Assembly (NCBI RefSeq): GCF_001411555.2
Contig: NC_049901.1
Location: forward strand, 11,728,681 to 11,792,680
Reading direction: 5' to 3'
Length of the DNA stretch: 64,000 bases
DNA from: Juglans regia
Taxonomy: Eukaryota; Streptophyta; Magnoliopsida; Fagales; Juglandaceae
Part shown: positions 9,991-20,607 of the stretch, piece by piece
Position numbering within the stretch: the first letter of the stretch is position 1
Layout: each line of letters begins with the position of its first letter
Position numbers and translations under genes: made by a program
Notes under the pieces: generated by a model
Database searches by the model: none
What the model was told of the DNA's origin: nothing
Seen by the model: the letters and a program-made list of their open reading frames with translations, nothing else

Positions 9991-11130
9991 TAAATAAAGG
10001 ATGAGTGAATCGGAAGGATATCATTACCTATTTTGAAAGGGTGATGCTACAACCAAGCGGGAGCTCTCATTTTATGTGTTTTATTTAGATAATTTTTTAT
10101 ATAAATTTTTTAATATTTTAAAAAAATAAAATAAATTTAAAATATTATTAAAAGAATACTTTCTTAATCAAAAAATAAAAATATATATTAAAAAATATTT
10201 TTTAATCACGAAATAAAATAAAAAATTATAAAAAAATAAAATGTAATTAAGAAAATATTTTTTAATAATATTATGATTTTTTTAAATATTTAAAATGGAC
10301 ATACTACAGTCTCGTTGGGAGCTCCCGTTGGGTTAGCATGTACTTTTATATATACATTTTTTTAATTTTTTTTATATAGATTTTTTTACACTTTTAAATA
10401 TTTTTAAAAAATAAAATAAATTAAAAATATTATTAAAAATTACTTTTTTAATCAAAAAATTAAAAAAATCATTAAAAAATATTTCTTTAATTAAGAAGTA
10501 AAATAAATATTATTTTTTTATTTTATTTTGTGATTAAAAAAATATTTTTTAATAATATTATTATTTTTATTTTATTTTTTAAAATATTTAAAATTATTAA
10601 AAATATTTATATAAAAAAAATTTAAAAAAATAAATAAATAAATACTACATCCCAGCCATAGCCGCCAGCGGGGCAGGTAACATTATCCTTTCGAAAGATA
10701 GGATAAATCAATCATTGGAGTGCTCTCAGGTCGTTCTTACTTTGGATCGTGCTACAGCCCCCGCTGGGAGCTCCCGCTGGGGGCTGTAGTATATATTGTA
10801 TGTGTTTTTTTTTTAAGTTATTTTTTATATAATATTTTTTAAAAAATAAAATAAATTTAGAACATCATTAAAAATATTTTCTTAATCAAAAAGTAAAAAA
10901 AAAAGTTATTAAAAAATACTTCCTTAATCACGAAGTAAAATAAAAAATCATAAAAAAATATTTTATATTTTACTTCGTAATTAAGCAAGTATTATTTAAT
11001 AATATTATAAATTTTTTTATTTTTTAAAAATATTTAAAATCATTAAAAACATCTATATAAAAAAAAAATTATAAAATACACATAAAAAAATACACTAAAG
11101 CTCCAGCGGGAGCCCTAAATAAAACATTAA
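9990..11130. repeat. Three AT-rich elements with GC-rich palindromic ends
   Basis: Three AT-rich stretches of about 270-370 bp are bounded by GC-rich motifs built on 'gggagctccc' or its variants: near 10050-10070, 10303-10335, 10650-10675, 10752-10789 and 11100-11120. The 10752-10789 motif is an imperfect palindrome with 11-bp perfect outer arms (ctacagccccc / gggggctgtag) around gggagctccc. Interiors resemble one another. They look like related MITEs or nested head-to-tail copies of one. Confidence 0.5.
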
Positions 11131-12000
11131 TAGTACTATAAATTTAAAAGTTCTCTCTTTTTTCGATAGGATAAGTTTAGAAATAAGATGTAATGAAGAT
11201 TTTATAAATAATAATAAAATAAGTTATGAATAATAATGAAATAATTTAATAATATTTTATAAAATTTTAAAAAATTATAAAATTTAATTAAAAAAATTAT
11301 AAAATTAAAATATTATTATAATATAATATAATTTTTGTTTGATAATTTAAAAAAATTAAATTATTTTTTATTTAAAAATTTTAAGAGATATAATAATTAA
11401 TATAAAAGTATTTATATTTAGTAACATTTAGAAAGAAAAGGAAATTAAATGAAAAATTTGAGACGGTAAGTTTTTCCAAATAAACCCTGAGGAATTACTT
11501 CCGTATATCAATCATGATCTGGATTGGAAAAAGTAAAAAGTAAAATGAAAAAAATATTTTATTTTGATATACTTTTTAAATAGCCAAGAGGGAAAAAAAA
11601 GGCTTTATAAATGTATCCTACTCTTTATTTTTATTTTTATTTTCTAATAAGATTAAAAAATGACCAAACTTTACATATTAAAGCATCTATAAAATGCTTT
11701 CTTAAATGGCCAAGAGAAAGTATATATATAATTATATGTTAAATATTTATAATCACTCTACTTTTTTCAATGGATTCACTCATTTTAAAGAAAGCTTATT
11801 ATAGGCTTGAACATTCTAAACTTTTATAAGAAGATTATTTTGAAATCGTACATCAAAACGTATCGATATTAAAATATTTTGTATTAATATCTCAATTAGA
11901 GTGATTATTAAAAAAGAATTCAAAATTTTATTGGACACTATTCCTAAATAAAAATCATAAATGTTTGTTTTTAATCAATTGAGGTGATAATAGGTTAAAG
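11130..12000. other. AT-rich intergenic stretch
   Basis: AT-rich sequence with MITE-like portions (about 11170-11460) and no convincing gene, RNA or well-bounded element. Confidence 0.5.
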
Positions 12001-12467
12001 AACTGAGAATATAACTTTTTCTTTTGGCATAAATAAAGGGGTCCAACCAAAAGCCAAGCAGGACCCATTTGTTAGAACTATAAATTATTGGAGCGAGAGA
12101 CCTTTATTATCTGCTTTCACTTTGTAACAACTAATCTGAATTCTGAACACACAAATGACAATAACCTTTTTGGCCGACAATTTGCTGTTGCCTCTTCCTC
12201 CGAAAACAAGATTTTAAGAGCGTGGGATGTGATTAGCCATCGTAAAGGAAAGAATATAATTTACTAATATATAATATGCTTTTGTGACGCATCTCGTGAT
12301 TCCTGATATCTGCTCATCATCCACTTTCTTCTTTATTCAACACTATATATACGAGTACTCTACCTGGCCTCTCCATGTACACACAGCGTGTTCTGTGAAT
12401 GAGTGGAGAAGGCTAGGGAGGGAGATCAGCTACCTGCAGGAGTGAGTAAAGATTAAGGAATACTGGA
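12000..12467 (+). promoter_or_regulatory. Promoter and leader of RALF copy 2
   Basis: In order: 'gcataaataaaggggtccaacc' blocks shared with other copies, 'gacaatttgctgttgcc', the 'gatgtgattagccatcg' block, GTGACGCATCTCGTGATTC (12284-12302, TGACG core), a TATATATA box at about 12344-12351, 'tactctacctggcctctcc' and a leader of about 90-100 bases. A likely transcription start is 25-35 bp after the TATA box. This is the most complete promoter of the family in the window. Confidence 0.65.
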
Positions 12468-12866
12468 ATGGAGGTGTGTAATCCTAAGGGAGGGAGAACA
12501 GCTGCTCTTGCATTCCCAGCAATGCTGCTGCTGATGATGATGATCACGATGCTCCTTAACACATATTGTTGTAATGCTGCTGTCCTGGCTAAGAGTAACA
12601 CCAGTTTCCGATGCAGTGACGGCCGCCTCCATGAATGCCTGATCGAGGAGGACTTGGAATTGGAGCTGGGGTTCCTGATCAACCCCTACGTAAGCCGGAT
12701 CCTTGGTACTAGTGCTCCAGTTCAGACCGAGAATCCTGATGAACCATCCGTTAAGACTTGTGGGAATTTACTCCACGACAACCCTGCATATTCTAAATGC
12801 ATTGCTAAATATAAACCAAAACCAAGTGAATGTGTGCGTTCTACAAATTCTTACAAGCGTTGCTGA
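12468..12866 (+). CDS. RALF-like signalling peptide precursor (copy 2)
   Basis: Single-exon gene for a 132-residue secreted peptide precursor of the rapid alkalinization factor family, which acts on FERONIA-type receptor kinases at the cell surface. Residues 12-38 are a strong hydrophobic signal segment. Cys49 and Cys57 flank RCSDGRLHEC, the conserved propeptide motif. An acidic EEDLELELGF region follows, then NPYVSRIL, which stands where RALFs usually carry the S1P site and YISY motif. The mature part has four cysteines (98, 111, 122, 132) and ends in YKRC. It lacks a classical YISY and RRxL, and cysteine spacing (x12, x9) is wider than usual, so it is a divergent RALF-like member. Frame intact, full promoter present. 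Confidence 0.88.
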   Translation: MEVCNPKGGRTAALAFPAMLLLMMMITMLLNTYCCNAAVLAKSNTSFRCSDGRLHECLIEEDLELELGFLINPYVSRILGTSAPVQTENPDEPSVKTCGNLLHDNPAYSKCIAKYKPKPSECVRSTNSYKRC

Positions 12867-13625
12867 AGGTTGAAATTTGAATGGCGGCATTCAACTTCGT
12901 TCTTCTATAATATCCTATGCTTATTTCTTTTTTTAGCCATTTTCTTTTTGTTGGTTTCTTTTCAAGTTATGCCATAGTAGTGCCTTCAATTAATGATTGT
13001 GAAACTAATCTGGCCTGTTATGTTGATATGTTGATATGTTTGGATTTATATATATATATATCTATATATGTTTGTTGGAGAATATATACCTGCAATTTCC
13101 AGAACGATCGATTGTAAAGGCATGATATGGTTGGAACAAATCAGCTCGTACGTACGTCTATATTCCTTAAGCTCAAGACGGCCACCCTGTATTTATTTAA
13201 TTAGATCAGCCTGTTGAAGAAGTCACAAGTGAATGAAAACACACAAACACAAACAAAAAATAAAATCTCTTTTTTATTCAATACTCCTACGTACACTACC
13301 TGCATTATCTAATTATACCTTTTCCCTTCGCAGACAGCTAAACAATTTGTCAGTTTTTCAACACTAATCGTGACCATTATCTTTGGCATTTCCATCCCTA
13401 AACTACTAAAGCTGTGTGGAGTGTACGTAGTTAATTAGTGCCGCTACTTTAAAATTAGGATTAATTTATGCTCCTGCAGCCTGCTTCTCATCATGTATAC
13501 TGTATGTAACCTGGACCAAACTTCAACTTGCCATGCATCCTCGATCTCACACTGCAGTCTTGGAGAAATTAATGCTAGCTTCAATTACATGCATCCCATC
13601 TGATGATCAACCTACCTACCTCCTT

Positions 13626-13670
<45 letters not shown>
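12867..13670. other. 3' flank of RALF copy 2 with an AT microsatellite
   Basis: This holds the 3' UTR region and a block near 13490-13620 ('catgtatactgtatgtaacc', 'tggagaaattaatgct') that recurs at about 45710-45830 and 47060-47160. A perfect (AT)n run occupies about 13628-13671. No gene recognised. Confidence 0.5.
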
Positions 13671-13671
<1 letters not shown>

Positions 13672-13673
<2 letters not shown>

Positions 13674-14110
13674 CCGATTTCATTCTCCTGACCAAAAATC
13701 TTGGCTTTAGACTCCGGAATATTGTTTTAAGGTCGTCGACTCCTCCTGCCATTATTATATAGGCTTTGTGCCAGTACTCACTCTGCTTTCCTCTCTTCAT
13801 TACTATTTCTTTTCAGTATGATCATTCCTACCAAACAAGACCAAGTCATGGAGAATTAGTTGGGTTTGGATAATGAGATTGAGATAAAAAAAAAATTTAA
13901 AACTTTTCACAATTTTCTATTCAAACATCTAACACTTTTTAATTTTAAATCTTTAATTATTTTATCTAATTAATAAAAATTTTATGGACTTCAAAACAAA
14001 ATGTATATAAAAATCAATATAACTTTTTCAAATTTTAAAATAATTTTTTATTTAAATAATTTGTTTTATAATATTTTATTTTATAATATTTTATTTAATT
14101 TTTTTCTTTT
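13672..14110. repeat. Flank module copy followed by AT-rich MITE
   Basis: Another copy of the module seen at 7500 and 8012 ('gtatgatcattcctacc', 'aagtcatggagaattag') runs to about 13860, followed by AT-rich MITE-like sequence beginning 'tgggtttggataatgagat'. The same pairing occurs near 20070-20420. Confidence 0.5.
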
Positions 14111-14114
14111 TTTT

Positions 14115-14360
14115 TTGGGTTAAAGAATTAAGAATATAACTTTTTTCTTTTGGCATAAATAAAGAGGTCAAGCCGGACCCATTGGTCAGAAGTAAATTAT
14201 TGGAGTTAGAAACCTTACCCACGTTCAATTTCTAATTAAAGTGAGACCTTACCCACGTTTACTTCTGACAAATGGGTCCGGCTTGGTTACTAGCTTTTGG
14301 TTGGACCCCTTTATTTATGCTTAAAGAAAAGTTCTATTCTTAATTCTTTATTCTATTATC
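14115..14360. repeat. Inverted repeat of RALF upstream arms
   Basis: Left arm about 14123-14200 and right arm about 14262-14356 are imperfect reverse complements ('agaattaagaatataac', 'gcataaataaagaggtc' and their complements), around a short centre. The left arm lacks about 18 bp found in the right. The arms match single-copy blocks upstream of RALF copy 2 (12000-12080), so the structure arose from inverted duplication of that region. Confidence 0.6.
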
Positions 14361-14990
14361 ACGTCAAACGATTAAAATATAGTAAGGTTAAATATAGTTG
14401 TAGAGTAATTTTTTTAAAAAAAAATTAAAATTTATTATTAAAAAAATTAATCTTTTTTATATAAATTTATATTTATTTTTTTTTTTAAATTACGTAAAGT
14501 TTGTGCGCTGCACATGTATAAAATATAGCTCTTCTAAGTACAAGTGAGTTGGTGCGCCAACCTGCGTATTAATTGTTATTTTATTGTTTTTATAAGATGT
14601 TATATCACTGTCCAAATGCAAATGTGAGTGATGGCCTGCACTTTTGCCGAGAAAATAAGAGAAAACAAAATCCCAAACCCCAATCAAGATTATCTAGACA
14701 TTCCTTTCAAAAAACAAAAAAGATTATCTAGACATTATTTTATAAAGACGAAAACCACATAGAAACCATTAGATTCAAAACATTCTTCAATTTCATTCAT
14801 TTTTCTGGGCAGCTAACGGGCAGGTCAGATATTTCAAAAAATTTCAGATGGAAAGATTGAAACAAACGAAATTTTCTTTCATTTTCATTTCCATCATCAT
14901 GAGGAATAGAAAACTCAAAGTTATCTTCACGCAGATAACCAAACTACCATCCAATCCACGAGAGAAAGAAAATATTGTTTTTTAATTAAT
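14360..14990. other. AT-rich intergenic stretch
   Basis: No gene, RNA or bounded element recognised. Includes a short direct repeat 'agattatctagacatt' at about 14685-14735. Confidence 0.45.
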
Positions 14991-14993
14991 GGG

Positions 14994-15583
14994 TAACTTT
15001 AGAAGTTCATTGGCTTCAAGGTTCTCAATGAACGACCTAGCAACGCTAGTAGTAACACTAGACTTGCCCACCAATTGACACTTGAGCTTCTTCCCCAAGC
15101 TATGTGCATACAAGGCTAGCTCCTTCTTCTTCTTCACGAAGACGAAGAACTCACAATCATCACTTGGGAAGTCTCTCCACCAGTCTCTCCCAATTCCGGG
15201 TCTTTACTTCCACTCTCAACCTCACCGTCATATTCTTCAATCTTGTTGTCAAAATCCTCTTCATCATCATCATCTTCTTCTGTTGTTTCTCCTTCTTGTA
15301 AGGCTGAAGATGCACCAAGAGTATGAAGAGGGGAGGGAGTGAGAGTGGCAAAAGATTGAGAGAATAGAGGAGTTGGAAGAAAATTAGTGAAATGAGTTGT
15401 ACTGTAGAGTGGGATTTGGGGGAGGGAGGATTTGGATAGTGTGATTGTAATGGTTATGGTGGAGGCTGTAGAGCGGAATAAGAGTTTGAATCTGAGAAAA
15501 AGAGCAAAAAAGGAGGGAGGAGGTGGTGGCTGCGATTGAGGTGGTCGAAAGAGGTGGTGGAGTAGTTGAGATGACGCTGCCAT
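14994..15583 (-). pseudogene. CRM/YhbY-domain RNA-binding protein, truncated pseudogene
   Basis: On the minus strand an ATG at 15583 opens a frame with a serine- and arginine-bearing N-terminus like an organellar transit peptide (MAASSQLLHHLF), then an acidic linker (TTEEDDDDEEDFDN). It stops at 15134. In another frame just after this, KKELALYAHSLGKKLK and then FIENLEANELLKL are encoded, which match the first half of a CRM (CRS1/YhbY) RNA-binding domain of the small organellar plant type. The frame shift sits near 15150, and the domain ends abruptly at about 14994 in TAA. The second half of the domain was not found. It is a broken, truncated gene copy between RALF copies. Confidence 0.75.
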
Positions 15584-15744
15584 GCTCTCAATTGCCTTCT
15601 TTTTTCTCAGTCACTTCCACTACAGACCACTCGCATAAAATTGCAAGGATCGAGCTCTATGTTTCATTAAATGGTACAACCACGTCAGCATTTGGTGCAC
15701 AATCGGTACACCAAATCGCCTGACTTTAGAGTTTTCCATAAAAA

Positions 15745-16062
15745 TATCCTTGCTAAGTGAATTTTGAACAGACAATGACAACTACTTTTTTGCGGACAAT
15801 TTTTTGTGGCGCTACTATCTTTGCTAATAACAACACTAGTTTCCGATGCAGTGACGACCGCCTCAATGAATGCCTGATCGAGAAGGACTTAGAGTTGGAG
15901 CTAGGTTCCTGATCAACCCTTATGTAAGCTGGATCCTTACTGGTGGTCCAACTTCTAGGCTTGACCCCAGCAATCCTGATAAACCAACCGTTAAGCCTTG
16001 TGGGAAACCCAAGGACAACCCTTCATATTTTGAATGCATATCTAAATCTACAAACGGGTAGT
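15745..16062 (+). pseudogene. RALF-like copy 3, promoter-to-peptide deletion fusion
   Basis: The promoter block 'gacaatgacaactactttttt' (about 15773-15794) is joined near 15805-15825 straight to coding sequence for the propeptide (NNTSFRCSDDRLNEC). The core promoter, leader, ATG and signal peptide have been deleted. A one-base loss near 15904 (GAGCTAGGTTCC against GAGCTGGGGTTCC in copy 2) shifts the frame. The rest (LINPYVSWIL, KPCGKPKDNPSYFEC) ends in TAG at about 16060 before the last two cysteines. It is non-functional. Confidence 0.8.
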
Positions 16063-16370
16063 GATAGGCTTACCACTAAGGTTATGCATCCGGACCGGGT
16101 TTTTTTTCGATCCGGTTTGAAAACTGGATATCCAGTAGGTCCCGGGCTGTTAACCACCCGGATCCGATTAGGCCATGAGGTTACCGAACCTCACTATTTT
16201 AAAAAGAGCAATTCTATATATCAGCCTACACTCTCCACACACCATGCATTCAAATTTTTATTTTTTTTTTAACTCAATACACTAAGTGTGTTGAGTGTGT
16301 GATAAATAGTAGGCTGATGCAAATATTTTTCCTTTTAAAAAAAATCGCATTAGGTTGAAAAATCTTTTCA
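16063..16370. repeat. Small MITE with inverted ends
   Basis: Between about 16212 and 16325 'atcagcctac' and its complement 'gtaggctgat' form inverted ends around 'ctctccacacacc' and 'gagtgtgtgat'. The length of about 115 bp fits a small MITE. The preceding 16080-16200 is GC-richer unidentified sequence. Confidence 0.45.
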
Positions 16371-16379
16371 TTCCAAATG

Positions 16380-16480
16380 AGGTGATTGCCTCGCTCTCTC
16401 CCTCAGTCCCTTGCTCTCTTTGGCCAAAACCCTAAATCAAAAGCAGAGAACGTCGTCGCCGGTTACCGTCAAAGGTATGG
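16380..16480 (+). other. Captured 5' exon-like segment with telobox
   Basis: CT-rich sequence followed by AAACCCTAA (16427-16435) and 'cgtcgtcgccggttaccgtc', then a GT-donor-like GGTATGG near 16473. CT-rich tracts plus a telobox are typical of 5' ends of plant ribosomal-protein and translation genes. No coding exon of such a gene follows before the RALF promoter. Likely a captured 5' end. Confidence 0.35.
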
Positions 16481-16739
16481 GACTCCTATTTCACATCTAG
16501 TTCTTTTGTTTTATTTTCGTTTCTTCTATTTTGTATCGCCCACCCTAAGCCATTCTCTTTCTCTCCTCAGTCTCGATCGTCTCTCCCTCTCCTTAGAGTC
16601 ATCAACACAGACCCATCACCCATCATGGCATGGTGTCCTGGTTCGTCGACGAACTCTAAAAATCTCCATTAATATATGCAAAATTTCTTGTATTTGCTGA
16701 TCTGGGCATTGATTAGTCGTTGATTCGTCTTTAGAGGTG

Positions 16740-17570
16740 GGGCTTTAGGTTAGTTGAGGCTTGTTATTAGATGTTGTATGTCAAGAATCTGAAGTTCTAT
16801 ATTTCTCTACTGTGTTTATTGAACTTTTTTTTCCCTTCCTTTTGGTTTGGATCTGGGTTGGGATTTTTTTTTTTTTTTTTCTAATCTCTATTCTATTTTC
16901 GATTTTTTTTCTTGCTAGTCATCTCTTTGGATGTTGTGATTGTGTTGATTAAATGTTTTTCCCTTCTTTTTTGTTTGGATCTGGGTTTGATTTCTTTTTC
17001 TTTTTCTAATCTCTGGTCTATTTGTCAGAATTTTTTTTTTCTTACTATTCATTTCTCTGAATGTTGTATGTCAAGAATATGAAGTTCTCTATTTCTTCAT
17101 TGCGTTTATTGAACTTTTTTTTCCCTTCTTTTTGGTTTGGATCTAGGTTTGAGATTTATTTTTATTTTTTTTTCTAATCTTTATTCTATTTTCGATTTTT
17201 TTTTCTTGCTAGTTATCTCTTTGGATGTTGTAACTGTGTTGATTAAATATTTTTTCCTTCCTTTTTTATTTGGAATTGGGTTTGATTTGTTTTTTTTTTT
17301 CTAACCTCTAGTCTATTTTTGATTTTTTTCTTTCTTGCTATTCATTTCTCTTAATGTTGTATGTCAAGAATCTGAAATTCTCCAATTTCTCCACTGTGCT
17401 CATTAAACTTTTTTCCTTCCTTTTTGGTTTGGATCTGGTTTTGGTTTGGTTTTGCTCTCTTCTCTAATCTCTAGTTTGTTTTCGATTTTTGCTTGCTAGA
17501 TATCTCTATGAATGTTGTGACTGTGTTCAATAAACTTTTTTCCCTTCCTTTTGGTTTAGATTTGGGTATG
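16740..17570. repeat. Intron-like higher-order tandem repeat
   Basis: The phrase 'tttggtttggatctgg' or a variant recurs near 16841, 16971, 17129, 17267, 17423 and 17551. Spacings alternate about 130 and 155 bp because two sub-unit types alternate ('gttgtatgtcaagaat...' and 'gatgttgtgattgtg...'). This is a dimeric repeat of about 290 bp present roughly two and a half times, rich in T like intron sequence. Confidence 0.6.
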
Positions 17571-17869
17571 GAGAAATCCCATCAGAAATCCTAACACATA
17601 CTCCAATTTAATAGGCCTCACTTGGTCTCTAGTCTCATTCAGGTTTCTTTCGTTTCTCTTATGTCCAAACCATGAAAAATTTTAGTATTTTTAGTGAACT
17701 TCTTGACCTGCTAAGTATTGGTTTTTCGTTGCCTGCTAACATGATTATTTTGTGTTGAAGTTCACTCCATTGTATATGCTAACTTAACAATGGAGTAGAA
17801 AATATTAAAAAAAAAAAAGAAAGAGAAGAACAATGGAGTAGAATGAACAGTAGCACATGGCAACAAGGA

Positions 17870-18073
17870 CTTCACTGAAGCCATTTCTCTAACCTTTCAT
17901 TCCTTATCGACACACTCCATAAGTATTTCATTTTCTCTCTATATATATACGAGTACTCTACCTGGCCTCTCCATGTACACATAGTATGTTCTGCGAGTGT
18001 GTGAGTGGAGAAGGCTAGTGAGGGAGATCGATCAGCTACATTCAGGAGTGAGTAAAGATTAAGGAATACTGAA
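17870..18073 (+). promoter_or_regulatory. Core promoter of RALF copy 4
   Basis: TATATATA at about 17940-17948 is followed by 'cgagtactctacctggcc' and the leader, as in copy 2. Upstream of the TATA box, homology stops: the TGACG-containing block is replaced by unrelated sequence that follows the tandem repeat at 16740-17570. Confidence 0.6.
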
Positions 18074-18472
18074 ATGGAGGTGTGTAATCCTAAGGGAGGG
18101 AGAACAGCTGCTCCGGCATCAATCCTAACGATGCTGATCATGATCATGATGCTGCTTAACGCATATTGTTGTGGTGCTGCTGTCCTTGCTAAGAGTAACA
18201 TCAGTTTTCGATGCAGCGGCGGCCGCCTCGATGAATGCCTAATCGAGGAGGACTTGGAATTGGAGTTGGGGTTCCTGATCAGCCCCTACGTAAGCCGGAT
18301 CCTTGATGGTACAGATAAAAGAATTCAGAGCAGTGATCCTAAAAAACCAGCCGCTTGTGGGAATTCCAAGGACCCATATGATAAATGCATTGCTCAAATA
18401 AAGAATCCAAAGAACAATGGTTGTACGAAGGGAGGTTATTACAAGCGTTGCGGCGACAAACATCATGAGTAA
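18074..18472 (+). CDS. RALF-like signalling peptide precursor (copy 4)
   Basis: A second intact single-exon RALF-like gene, also 132 residues. Residues 12-37 form the signal peptide core; Cys47 and Cys55 lie in RCSGGRLDEC; then EEDLELELGFLISPYVSRIL. Mature cysteines are at 95, 105, 117 and 126, followed by the tail GDKHHE that copy 2 lacks. Identity with copy 2 is high up to SRIL and falls sharply after it, so the mature peptide has diverged much faster than the precursor. YISY is absent. Its promoter differs upstream of the TATA box, which may alter expression. No frame damage seen. Confidence 0.88.
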   Translation: MEVCNPKGGRTAAPASILTMLIMIMMLLNAYCCGAAVLAKSNISFRCSGGRLDECLIEEDLELELGFLISPYVSRILDGTDKRIQSSDPKKPAACGNSKDPYDKCIAQIKNPKNNGCTKGGYYKRCGDKHHE

Positions 18473-18840
18473 GCTAAGTAGTGTGTTTCCTTTCAGTTGT
18501 AGTACGGTTTCGTTCTCCTAGCTATATCCTATGCTTGTTTTTGTTTTTTGTTTTTAACCTTTTTCTTTTGTTTGGTTTGTCTGTTCCTTTCTTTGTTTTC
18601 AAGTTATATATATATATATATATAATGTCATATTACTGCCTTGAATGATTGTGAAACCCTGTTACGTTATGTGTTTGAATTGATGCATTACTTTCGATCG
18701 TTTGGAGAAGATTACGCCATTTCCACGACTTTGAAGTTGGTATATGCCTATAACTACAAATATATCTTACAAATTAATATACTTGGAAAAAGATCTCCTA
18801 AAGTTAAGAGAAAACTGAAAATTGGGTGTCGACAAATATG
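18473..18840. other. 3' flank of RALF copy 4
   Basis: T-rich 3' region with an AT run at about 18605-18624, matching the 3' flank of copy 2 in part ('aatgattgtgaaac'). No gene. Confidence 0.45.
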
Positions 18841-19910
18841 AGAGTGCAGTTATATATAAGGACATTACTTGCGGTAAAGCAAGGCTTCAATATCAACGTA
18901 CATAACAAAAACGTTCTAGAAAGCCTCAATCAGAACATATCTACATGAATCATGTGTTTAAAATAGAGCAGAGGAACACCTGTAAATTGTAATACCCAAC
19001 AAAAAGGGCAAAAAAAAGGCTAATGCAAAGTGTGTAACCGATGAAATTCACGAGAAGAGGGCATAGGACTAGCTCCAACCAGTCAAGCCTAATCTCTCAG
19101 CAAGATTGTACATTACAAGTTGATCCCAAACAGGTCCGAAGAGACGCTCCCCTCCAATTGCAAAAGTACGAGCCGATGACGAAAGAATAGCTGTGAATAC
19201 AGAGAACCCAACGGCTGATCTGATAAGAAATGATCCAATAGGAGGGAGACAGAAAAACACTCTGAATCAAATATCTGAGAAACACATACTCCAAGCCTAG
19301 TCGTCTCAAGCAATGGATACTTAAACAGTTAAACCACAAGGATAATGAGCACAACATTTAACCATGCACAACATTTAAAGTTCGAGTAACACAAGCTTGC
19401 AAAAAAAAGCTTTTTCTCAATTCGGCTCTCCTATGGATTAGCTTATGCTTGCAAGAGGATAAAAGACAGGATGCTCTAATGTAGAATAAAACAAGCCAGA
19501 GCTAAGTAATGAATTGTGGGGATTCCATTTCTTTAATGTTTGATGCAAAACCCTACACATAGAATGATCTCAATTACAATGAAAGTTAGTGATTGCAAGT
19601 TAAATGATTCTTACCTTCACAATGAGAGTGCAACAAACGAATTTCTATGTAAGAGGACGGCAACTTGTGCTGTGGTGAAAGGTTTCTCAACATGACATCT
19701 AATCTAAACCCCACTAAATGAATGTGAATGAGCATTGATAGTAAATGGAATCTTTCTATTCATAAAATAATGACAGAAGATCTCTTTTTTACCAAAGTAC
19801 AATAACTTAACCACCTTAATGGATAAAAGCAATTCATCACTAGTCCAAAACACAAGAAGATAGGTATGGCTGAAACAATGTATTACTGTCAAAGGCTCTT
19901 ACTGTCTGAC
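18840..19910 (-). pseudogene. PEN2 copy A, exon 2 and intron remnant
   Basis: Minus-strand copy of the last exon of a PEN2 gene: 19069-19219 encodes SAVGFSVFTAILSS, FAIGGERLFGPVWDQL and MYNLAERLGLTGWS, then TAG at 19069. The exon's splice acceptor and first residues (YVVR) are missing, because about 350 bp of intron present in copies B and C is absent and the exon runs straight into 'gataagaaatgatcc'. Intron homology continues to about 19900. Exon 1 is not present. Tryptophan-alanine-leucine in the second membrane segment has become SAR. It is a pseudogene. Confidence 0.85.
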
Positions 19911-20039
19911 AACGAAATCCATCTGATTCATTGGCTAAAGAGAGATTCTTCGTTATTATTACTGACTTAGGTATCAGAGGTGTTCCCAAACCCCCCAGCC
20001 ACACACTTCTTTAGTTGCAAGTGATCGTGTGTGAGAAGC

Positions 20040-20596
20040 TATGAAACATGTCCATAATACCAGGCTTTGTGCCAGTACTGACTCTCCCTCCCTCCCTTCA
20101 TTATTATTTCTTTTCAATACAATCATTCATACCAAACAAGACCATGTCATGGAGAATTAGTTCCATTTGGATAATGAGATCGAGATAAAAAAAAAATTTT
20201 GAAACTTCTCACAATTTTTTTTCTCAAACATCTAAAACTTTTCAGTTTTAAATCTTTAATTTTTCATCTAATCGTTATTAAAATCAATACAACTTTTTAA
20301 ATTTAAAAACAAAATTATATTTAAATATTTTTATTTAAAATTTTCTCTCATTTTTTAAAACTCAATAAAACATCTTAAATCAAATTATTTAATATTATTT
20401 ATAGAATTTTGAAATATTCTACTCCAAATCAAATTTTCCGTTGTATTTTAAAAGAAAGTTTCATTCCAATTTGTAAATAAATTGGTTTGGACACTGTTTC
20501 TAAATAAAATTCATAAATATTTTCTAACCACGTGATAACTGTTAGAAGTAACGTGGGTAAGGTCTCACTTTAATTAGAAAGTGAACGTGGATAAGG
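20040..20596. repeat. Flank module, AT-rich MITE and RALF upstream arms
   Basis: Module copy at about 20060-20165, MITE-like AT sequence to about 20460, then inverted RALF upstream blocks ('aacgtgggtaaggtctcac', 'attagaaagtgaacgtgg') into which MULE-1 inserted. Confidence 0.5.
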
Positions 20597-20607
20597 TCTC
20601 TAGCTAA

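Noticed and set aside
13628..13671. AT microsatellite considered as a CRISPR or satellite array.
   Set aside because: Simple dinucleotide run; no spacers, and the DNA is eukaryotic.
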